Assembly: GCF_007989805.1 (NCBI RefSeq)
Contig: NZ_BJUB01000001.1
Location: forward strand, 496,001 to 560,000
Source of the DNA: Cellulomonas xylanilytica
GTDB taxonomy: Bacteria > Actinomycetota > Actinomycetes > Actinomycetales > Cellulomonadaceae
Direction: 5' to 3'
Length of the DNA: 64,000 nucleotides
Below, in pieces: positions 57,737-64,000 of this stretch. The translations under genes and the position numbers were made by a program. Numbering within the stretch: the stretch's first letter is position 1; each line of letters begins with the position of its first letter. The notes under the pieces were generated by a model. The model had not been told where the DNA came from and did not search any database. It saw nothing but the letters and a program-made list of their open reading frames with translations.

Positions 57737-58147
57737 GTGATCGCTCGTATTCAGAAGACGATGGACGACCGCGCCAAGGGGGAGAAGGGCTTCACGCTCA
57801 TCGAGCTCCTCGTCGTCATCATCATCATCGGCATCCTCGCCGCCATCGCCATCCCGGCGTTCCTGAACCAGCGCCAGAAGGCCTGGGCCTCGCAGGTCGA
57901 GTCCGACCTGAAGAACGCCGCCATCGCGGCCGAGTCCTTCGCGGTCGACGCGAACGGCTCCTACGACGGCATGACCGCGACGGACCTGGCCGACAACGGC
58001 TTCAACGCGACCGCCGACGTCACCGTCACCATCGAGTCCGCCACGGCCGACGAGTACACGCTGCAGGGCGTGAACAGCAACCTCGACGCCGCGCGCACCT
58101 TCACGTACGACAGCACGACCGGCGTCATCACGGACAGCGACGACTGA
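57737..58147 (+). CDS. pilA: major type IV prepilin
   Basis: A 136-residue prepilin. PilD should cut after G18; mature protein starts FTLIELLVVIIIIGILAAIA with Glu at position 5 (E23). The globular part has no cysteine, unlike many Gram-negative pilins. GTG 57737 with AAAGGGG about 7 bases upstream. It stands after a terminator, so it can be made at high level by itself. Confidence 0.93.
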   Translation: MIARIQKTMDDRAKGEKGFTLIELLVVIIIIGILAAIAIPAFLNQRQKAWASQVESDLKNAAIAAESFAVDANGSYDGMTATDLADNGFNATADVTVTIESATADEYTLQGVNSNLDAARTFTYDSTTGVITDSDD

Positions 58148-58242
58148 CCGTAGGCCACTGAACGACCCGGTGTGGGGTGCCGTCCCGGACGGCGCCCCAC
58201 ACCGGCGTACCACCCCCCGGCACAGACGAGAGGACGACGACC

Positions 58243-59619
58243 GTGCGCACACTCCGCCAGCGACTCGCGCAAGCGCGGGACGAGGAGGGCGTGAGCCTCG
58301 TCGAGGTGCTCATGGCGATGCTGATCTTCGCCATCGTCAGCACCGGTCTCATCTACACCATGCTGTCCGTCCTGTCGCTGGGCCGGGACTCCCGTGCTCG
58401 CCAGGTGGCGGCCAACCTCGCGGCGGAGGACATCGACCGCACGCGCGAGGAGAAGAACATCTTCGACCTGCAGGACAAGAGCTACTCGCGGGACCTCAAC
58501 GGGGACACGTTCCACGTCGACCGTGAGACGTCCTGGGTCTCGGACCCGAACCTCGAGTTCGCCTGCGGCGCCGGCGGTGGTGCCCTGCGCTACAAGCGCG
58601 TGAACATCACGATCACCTGGGACAGCATGCGCACGGGCACCGAGCCGGTCCGCGCCGACACCGTCCTGGACGCCAAGGACCGCATCAACGACCCGACGCG
58701 CTCCACCCTGCTCATCTCTGTCCTCAACGGCGAGGGCCTGGGATCCCCGGGGGTGTCCGTCGTCGCCCAGCCGACCACCGCGGCAGGAGTCCCGGTCGGT
58801 GCGGCTCTGCCGACGGCCACCACGGACTCCGAGGGCTGCGCGTACGTCCTCAAGGCGCCGCCCGGCAGCTACAAGGTCACGGTCACCAAGGCCGGGTACG
58901 TCGACATCAACCAGGCGACGGCACCGTCCGTCCTGCTGAGCGTCGCCGCGAACGCCACGGCGTCCGCCGCCTTCGCGTACGACCGGGCCGCGGTCTACAC
59001 GCTCCGGTTCGGCAACAACGTCGCCGGCGTCACGCCGAGCGTGCCTGCCGGGTCCATGCTGACGACCTTCGACAGCACCTACGGCCCGAAGAACCCGTCG
59101 GTGTCGACCGGCTCGAACACGCCGCGCACGTACAGCATGTTCCCGATCAGCTCGGGCTACTCGATCTTCGCCGGCACGTGTGACCTCTCGACCCTCAAGA
59201 CCGGCCCGGCCGACCCGGCCAACTGGACCGGCGGGGTGCGACAGCCGGAGGCCGCCGCGGCGCCGGGCGGGTCCGTGACGGTCGAGGTGCCCATGGGCAT
59301 CGTCAACGTGGCCGTGGGCCCGCTGTCCGTGACCAACGGATTCATCAAGGCCGTCGCCGTGGCCGCACCGGCCGGTGCCGGCGCGTCGGGCTGCACGACA
59401 CCGGTCCAGACGCTGACCTTCTCCTCGGCGGTCCTGAACGCCGCGGGCAACGCCACGATCGCGCTGCCGTACGGGTTCTGGAAGCTCTACCGCGGCAGCA
59501 GCTCCTCGCAGACGACCGCCATCACGACCGCCCAGGTCACGCCGGTCACCGGCGGGAACGTCCACCCCGACAGCACCGTCGAGCTCGACCCGCGTTCGCC
59601 GCTCTGGGAAGGACCGTGA
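58243..59619 (+). CDS. large pilin-like protein with Cna/carboxypeptidase-regulatory-like domain
   Basis: A 458-residue prepilin. Cut expected after G16; mature start VSLVEVLMAMLIFAIVSTG with Glu5. Residues about 156-250 form a beta domain with TTDSEGCAYVLKAPPGSYKVTVTKAGYVD, like the carboxypeptidase-regulatory/Cna-B fold; a further beta-rich part follows. It is PilV-like by position. GAGAGGA lies 8 bases upstream of GTG. Confidence 0.85.
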   Translation: MRTLRQRLAQARDEEGVSLVEVLMAMLIFAIVSTGLIYTMLSVLSLGRDSRARQVAANLAAEDIDRTREEKNIFDLQDKSYSRDLNGDTFHVDRETSWVSDPNLEFACGAGGGALRYKRVNITITWDSMRTGTEPVRADTVLDAKDRINDPTRSTLLISVLNGEGLGSPGVSVVAQPTTAAGVPVGAALPTATTDSEGCAYVLKAPPGSYKVTVTKAGYVDINQATAPSVLLSVAANATASAAFAYDRAAVYTLRFGNNVAGVTPSVPAGSMLTTFDSTYGPKNPSVSTGSNTPRTYSMFPISSGYSIFAGTCDLSTLKTGPADPANWTGGVRQPEAAAAPGGSVTVEVPMGIVNVAVGPLSVTNGFIKAVAVAAPAGAGASGCTTPVQTLTFSSAVLNAAGNATIALPYGFWKLYRGSSSSQTTAITTAQVTPVTGGNVHPDSTVELDPRSPLWEGP

Positions 59620-59620
59620 C

Positions 59621-60352
59621 ATGCGCCGCATCCGCGCACGCCTGAGCTCGCCGGCCGAGCGCGCCGAGGCCGGGTTCAGCCTCCCGGAGCTGATCGTGAC
59701 GATGGGGCTCATGAGCATCATCAGCATCCTCGTGGTGTCGTTGTTCTCGACCTTCACCCGGTCGATGACCAGGGACCGCAGCGCGTCGGAGAGCACGAAC
59801 GTCGCCGCGGTGGGCATGTCCGAGCTGACGCGTGTGCTGCGGTCCGGCACGGAGATCCGGCGCACCGGCAACGCCGACAACATCCCGGTCTTCCTCTTCG
59901 CCGGCCGCGAGAGCCTGATCATGCACGGCTTCCTGGACACGTCCTCGGCATCGCCGAAGCCCGTCAAGGTCCAGTTCGCCGTCAACAGCCAGCGTCAGCT
60001 CATGGAGACGCGGTGGAACTCGGTCGCGGCGTCGAACCCGTACTGGACGTTCGCGTCCGCGGTCGCCTCGAACCGGCGGATCGCCAGCAAGATCGTCGTG
60101 CGGACCGGTACCGATCCCTGGCTGTTCACCTACCGCACCGCGGCCGTGTGCGCGGCGACGCTGCCCAACTGCAACGTGATCACCGTGCCCAGCACGGGGA
60201 TCACGGACCCGAACGTCCTGAAGAGCATCGCCCTCGTCGAGGTGCGACTGCAGGTCCAGGCCGACAGCACCGGCCGGGCGGCACCCGTGCTGCTGACCAA
60301 CCAGGTCGGCCTGCCGAACCGCGGTATCGACCGAGTAGGAGCGTCCAGGTGA
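59621..60352 (+). CDS. minor pilin-like protein (PilW-like)
   Basis: A 243-residue prepilin with AEAG18 then FSLPELIVTMGLMSIISIL; Glu5 is present (E23). The pseudopilin fold is otherwise weakly conserved, with one cysteine pair (CAATLPNC). It starts 1 base after the previous gene and overlaps the next. Confidence 0.85.
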   Translation: MRRIRARLSSPAERAEAGFSLPELIVTMGLMSIISILVVSLFSTFTRSMTRDRSASESTNVAAVGMSELTRVLRSGTEIRRTGNADNIPVFLFAGRESLIMHGFLDTSSASPKPVKVQFAVNSQRQLMETRWNSVAASNPYWTFASAVASNRRIASKIVVRTGTDPWLFTYRTAAVCAATLPNCNVITVPSTGITDPNVLKSIALVEVRLQVQADSTGRAAPVLLTNQVGLPNRGIDRVGASR

Positions 60353-62232
60353 TGCGTCGCATTCTCGCGGCCAGGATCGGCCCGCGGCGGGACGAGGGCA
60401 TGGCCCTCATCATGGTCATCGGCGTCTCGATGGTGCTCGCCCTGCTCGCGATCTCCGCCGTGTCCTACGCCATCGGCTCCCAGCGCAAGGCCCGGGGGGA
60501 CCAGGACTGGAACGCCGCCATGGCGGCCGCCTACGCGGCGGTCGAGGAGTACCAGAGCCGGCTGGCCAACGACCCCGGCTACTTCGTCTACGGCAACCCC
60601 GCGGCGACGTTCGCCCCGACGAGCGTCCTGAACCTGCCCACCGGTGCGTCGGCCAACCCGGCGTTCGGCCTCGGCGCGTCCGGGAGCTGGGCCAACATCG
60701 CCGGGTCCGGCGGCGCCGCCCAGTTCCGCTACGAGGTGGACAACTCGAAGTACTACGCGTCGGGCACCCTGCGGCTGCGGGCCACCGGCCGCGCCGGTGG
60801 GGAGACGCGATCGCTGGTGGCCGACCTGCGCCAGCGCGGCTTCATCGACTTCCTGTACTTCACCAACTACGAGATCATCGACCCGGTGATCTCGGGAGCG
60901 ACGGGAACCTGCGAGATCTACCGTTACGCGGGGCGCAACACGGCCAGCCCGCCGACCGGCTGCGGCGCGATCAACTTCCGTACCGGCGACGTCATCGACG
61001 GTCCGCTGCACACGAACGACGCGTTCCAGATCGACGGGTCCCCGACGTTCAAGGGCTGGACCACGACGTCCTACAACCCGACCTCCGGTCTCAACTACTT
61101 CGGTACGGGCACCCCCTCCTTCCCGGCGATGCCCGCGGGCAAGCCGGTGTACGAGCCGATCCTCGCGATGCCGGCGACGAACACCGAGCTGAAGAAGGAG
61201 ACCCGGCCGGACCTGCCGCTCGACGTGCCGCGCCCTGGCTGCCTCTACACGGGCCCGACGTCGATCGTGCTCAAGGCCAACGGCAAGATGCAGGTCCGCT
61301 CGCCGTGGACCAAGTGGACCAGCCCGATCTCCGGTGTCAACAACTCGGGCTGCGGCACGCCGGGTGCGACCGGCCTCGGATCGTCCACGGGCCAGGAGAT
61401 CAACGCGCCCGACAACAACGTCGTGTACGTGCAGAACGTGCCGTCGCTGTCCACCGACGCCAACTACTGGGCTCCGGGTGCCACGGGCACCCCCGTGTGC
61501 CTCGCGGAGAGCCACGCGCCCACCGGGACCAACGTCCGGAACGCCGCGGGCAACCCCGTGGGCTATCCCGCGACCGGTGAGTACATCGCGAACGCCAGCG
61601 TCTACGGGTGCCGCAGCGGAGACCTGTTCGTCGAGGGCGTCGTGAACGCCAAGGCGACCCTCGCGGCGGAGAACTACATCTACATCACCAACGACATCGT
61701 CTACGACAACTCCGAGGACGACATCCTCGGGCTCGTGGGCCAGAACGCCGTCTGGGTGTGGAAGCCGGAGAAGCAGACCGTGTCCTCGGCCACGACCCTC
61801 ACCAACCAGACGTCGGCACAGCGGACCTCCCTCGAGGCCATCGGGTACACCTGCGTCCCGTCCGGGACGCGGTTCAACTGCACCGGTCGAACCTTCACCC
61901 CCTCGGGCGACGAGCTGGTGGCCGACACGCACCGGCGCATCGACGCCGCCATCCTGTCGGTCGCGCACACGTTCATGGTGCAGAACTACGACCGCGGCGA
62001 CCCGCGCGGCACCCTGACCGTCAACGGTGCCATCGCGCAGAAGTTCCGCGGCACCGTCGGCACGGGTAGCGGCGCCACGGTCTCCACCGGGTACCTGAAG
62101 GACTACAAGTACGACAAGCGCTTCAGCTACGTCGCACCGCCCAAGTTCCTCTCGCCCACCTCGACCACCTACGGTGTCAACGTCTGGGTCGAGATTGCGC
62201 CGGTGTTCGGCGCGGACGGGACGTACCGGTAA
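60352..62232 (+). CDS. large pilin-like protein without Glu5 (PilX/GspK-like position)
   Basis: A 626-residue protein with DEG16 then MALIMVIGVSMVLALLAISAV, a class III-like helix in which position 5 is Met, not Glu. This is a feature of GspK/PilX-like initiator subunits. A very large Gly/Asn/Thr-rich beta-helical-looking region follows (about 60-600), with conserved Cys pairs. GTG 60349 with AGGAG 7 bases upstream is a possible alternative start. Confidence 0.8.
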   Translation: MRRILAARIGPRRDEGMALIMVIGVSMVLALLAISAVSYAIGSQRKARGDQDWNAAMAAAYAAVEEYQSRLANDPGYFVYGNPAATFAPTSVLNLPTGASANPAFGLGASGSWANIAGSGGAAQFRYEVDNSKYYASGTLRLRATGRAGGETRSLVADLRQRGFIDFLYFTNYEIIDPVISGATGTCEIYRYAGRNTASPPTGCGAINFRTGDVIDGPLHTNDAFQIDGSPTFKGWTTTSYNPTSGLNYFGTGTPSFPAMPAGKPVYEPILAMPATNTELKKETRPDLPLDVPRPGCLYTGPTSIVLKANGKMQVRSPWTKWTSPISGVNNSGCGTPGATGLGSSTGQEINAPDNNVVYVQNVPSLSTDANYWAPGATGTPVCLAESHAPTGTNVRNAAGNPVGYPATGEYIANASVYGCRSGDLFVEGVVNAKATLAAENYIYITNDIVYDNSEDDILGLVGQNAVWVWKPEKQTVSSATTLTNQTSAQRTSLEAIGYTCVPSGTRFNCTGRTFTPSGDELVADTHRRIDAAILSVAHTFMVQNYDRGDPRGTLTVNGAIAQKFRGTVGTGSGATVSTGYLKDYKYDKRFSYVAPPKFLSPTSTTYGVNVWVEIAPVFGADGTYR

Positions 62233-62237
62233 TCCTC

Positions 62238-63029
62238 GTGACTGTCGTGCTGTACGCCCTCGTCGGCCTGCTCGGTCTGGCGGTCGGCTCGTTCCTCAAC
62301 GTCGTCATCTGGCGCGTCCCGCGGGGCGAGTCGATCAGCCACCCGCCCAGCGCCTGCCCCAGGTGCGGGCACGCGATCCGCGCCCGGGACAACGTGCCGC
62401 TGGTGTCGTGGCTCGTGCTGCGGGGGCGGTGCCGGGACTGCGCGGCGCCGATCTCGGCCCGCTACCCGTTGGTGGAGCTGGCCACCGGGGTGCTCTTCGT
62501 CGCCGTGGCGCTGGGCGTCGGGTTCGACGCGCCGGAGGTCTGGGCCCTGCCCGCGTTCCTGTACCTCACGGCCGTGTCGGTGGCACTCGCCCTCATCGAC
62601 ATCGACACCAAGACCCTGCCGAACAGGATCGTGCTGCCGTCCTACGTGGTCGCGATCGTGCTGCTGGCCCTGGCGACGTGGGGGACCGGCGACTGGGGTG
62701 ACCTGGTGCGCGCCGGGATCGGCTGCGTCGTGCTGTGGACGTTCTACTTCGTGGTGGTCTTCGCGTACCCGAAGGGGATGGGCTTCGGCGACGTCAAGCT
62801 CGCCGGCCTGCTCGGGCTGTACCTGGGCTGGGTCGGCTGGGGCGCGCTGGCGGTCGGCTCGTTCGCGGCGTTCGTCCTCGGCGGCGTCTTCTCGGTGGGT
62901 CTGCTGATGCTGCGTCGCGCCGGGCGCAAGACCGGCATCCCCTTCGGCCCGTGGATGCTGCTCGGCGCTGCCGTCGGCATCGTGTGGGGCGAGCAGATCT
63001 TCCAGGCGTATCTCGACCTGATGCTCTGA
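62238..63029 (+). CDS. pilD: prepilin peptidase/methyltransferase
   Basis: A 263-residue membrane enzyme that cuts and methylates prepilins. N-terminal zinc domain C40-x2-C43...C65-x2-C68; catalytic aspartates D121/D123 (LIDIDTKTLPN) and D185 (GMGFGDVKL). About eight helices. It starts 5 bases after the large pilin gene. Confidence 0.94.
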   Translation: MTVVLYALVGLLGLAVGSFLNVVIWRVPRGESISHPPSACPRCGHAIRARDNVPLVSWLVLRGRCRDCAAPISARYPLVELATGVLFVAVALGVGFDAPEVWALPAFLYLTAVSVALALIDIDTKTLPNRIVLPSYVVAIVLLALATWGTGDWGDLVRAGIGCVVLWTFYFVVVFAYPKGMGFGDVKLAGLLGLYLGWVGWGALAVGSFAAFVLGGVFSVGLLMLRRAGRKTGIPFGPWMLLGAAVGIVWGEQIFQAYLDLML

Positions 63030-63126
63030 TCTGCGCCGATTCGTCGGTGCCCTCGGCCTCAAGACCTGGACCTTCCCGGCCGATAGTCCATTCGGAGTCA
63101 TTGCTCACGGTCGAAGGGAAAGTCAC

Positions 63127-64000
63127 GTGGCCAAGTCGAGAGTCATCGGACTCGACATCGGCACCACGCATGTGCGTGCTGCCGAGGTCGAGTTCGGGAG
63201 CGGCGGCCCTGCGCGCACCGCGCAGCCGACCGTCGTCCGGTACGGCGAGGTGGCACTGCCGCCCGGCGCGATCCGCGACGGCGAGGTCGCCGAGTCGTCG
63301 ACCGTGGCCACCGCGATCCGACGCCTGTGGTCGCAGCACAAGTTCAGCCACAAGAACGTGGTGCTCGGCGTGGGCAACCAGCGCGTGATCGTGCGCGACC
63401 TGGACCTGCCCTGGATGCCGATCGCGCAGATCCGGTCGTCGCTGCCCTTCCAGGTGCAGGACATGCTCCCCGTGGCGATCGAGGACGCGGTCCTCGACTA
63501 CGTGCCGACGGGCTCCTTCGACGGCGAGCACGGCCGGATGCTGCGCGGGCTGCTCGTCGCCGCCACCAAGGACACCGTCCACGCCAACACCGAGGCCGTC
63601 GAGTCTGCCGGCCTGCGGCCGATGATGGTCGACCTCGGCGCGCTCGCCCTGACCCGGGTGATGGCGCGTGGGGACCTGGCGGGCCGGGAGTTCGCGCTCG
63701 TCGACGTCGGCGCCCGCGTGACCACCGTCGTGATCGTGGCCGGCGGACAGCCGCGCCTGATCCGCATGCTTCCCTCCGGTGGCCAGGACGTCACCGAGGC
63801 GGTCGCCGGTGCCCTCGGCATCACGATGGCCGACGCCGAGGTGGCCAAGCGCCAGATCGGGATCGGCTACGCCGTCGGGCCCGAGCTCGAGCGCGGCGTC
63901 GAGGCGATCCGCACGGTGACGACCTCGCTCATCGAGGCGATCCGCAACACGTTCGTCTACTACGCGAGCAGCAACCCGGGCTCGTCGGCCGAGGTCGTCG
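63127..64000 (+). CDS. pilM: type IV pilus alignment protein PilM (partial)
   Basis: The first 291 residues of an actin-like ATPase-fold protein: VIGLDIGTTHVRAAEVE, then DVGARVTTVVIVAGG and LPSGGQDVTEAVA. It runs off the window. PilM binds PilN on the cytoplasmic side of the pilus machine; pilN and pilO probably follow. GTG 63127 with GAAGGGA 7 bases upstream. Confidence 0.9.
   Translation, partial: MAKSRVIGLDIGTTHVRAAEVEFGSGGPARTAQPTVVRYGEVALPPGAIRDGEVAESSTVATAIRRLWSQHKFSHKNVVLGVGNQRVIVRDLDLPWMPIAQIRSSLPFQVQDMLPVAIEDAVLDYVPTGSFDGEHGRMLRGLLVAATKDTVHANTEAVESAGLRPMMVDLGALALTRVMARGDLAGREFALVDVGARVTTVVIVAGGQPRLIRMLPSGGQDVTEAVAGALGITMADAEVAKRQIGIGYAVGPELERGVEAIRTVTTSLIEAIRNTFVYYASSNPGSSAEVV

Overview
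The window is high-GC actinobacterial DNA, most likely chromosomal DNA of a cellulomonad or a related Micrococcales. The evidence is the GC-rich third codon positions, the many GTG starts, TANNNT -10 boxes placed a few bases before start codons (leaderless genes), and a core gene order that follows, from memory, the Mycobacterium tuberculosis Rv2572c-Rv2614c region: thrS, HIT hydrolase, pgsA, patA, pimA, pdxS/pdxT, yebC, ruvCAB, secDF, apt, rel, cyclophilin, metallo-hydrolase, hisS, a radical SAM protein, aspS. The species is inferred; no 16S rRNA or species marker is present.

Region 1 (1-7733) is the right part of an integrated element. A tyrosine integrase (6314-7540) lies next to the 3' end of tRNA-Val(GAC), with an excisionase-like protein, a small phage-type zinc protein and an arsenic cluster: an ArsR-ArsC fusion and a second arsenate reductase on the minus strand; an aquaporin, a CoA-disulfide-reductase-like flavoprotein and a third LMW-phosphatase reductase on the plus strand. 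It also holds a small unknown protein preceded by a perfect SOS box and four copies of a 19-bp motif. The left end lies outside the window.

Region 2 (7733-17150) starts with tRNA-Val, tRNA-Cys and tRNA-Gly, then pabB-pabC (p-aminobenzoate), an SsgA-like protein, a second tRNA-Val, and a translationally coupled run thrS-HIT-pgsA-patA-pimA-membrane protein for threonyl-tRNA and phosphatidylinositol mannoside synthesis.

Region 3 (17247-30587) holds vitamin B6 synthesis (pdxS, pdxT) interrupted by a Nudix gene and a kynureninase, then yebC, ruvCAB (Holliday junction processing), yajC-secD-secF (protein export), apt and the bifunctional (p)ppGpp gene rel.

Region 4 (30591-51808) contains a DUF349 protein with a repeat-rich N-terminus, a membrane cyclophilin, a metallo-hydrolase, hisS, an SOS-box radical SAM protein, aspS, an acetyltransferase, an MMPL transporter followed by three small related membrane proteins, rarA, rpsD, two small membrane proteins, alaS, ruvX and mltG.

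Region 5 (51974-64000) has aroE and then a type IV pilus locus: pilB with an MshEN-type N-terminus, pilT, pilC, a major pilin, three larger pilin-like proteins, the prepilin peptidase and the start of pilM, which runs off the window. PilB and PilT drive assembly and retraction, PilC is the platform, PilD processes the pilins, and PilM begins the alignment complex that presumably continues beyond the edge.
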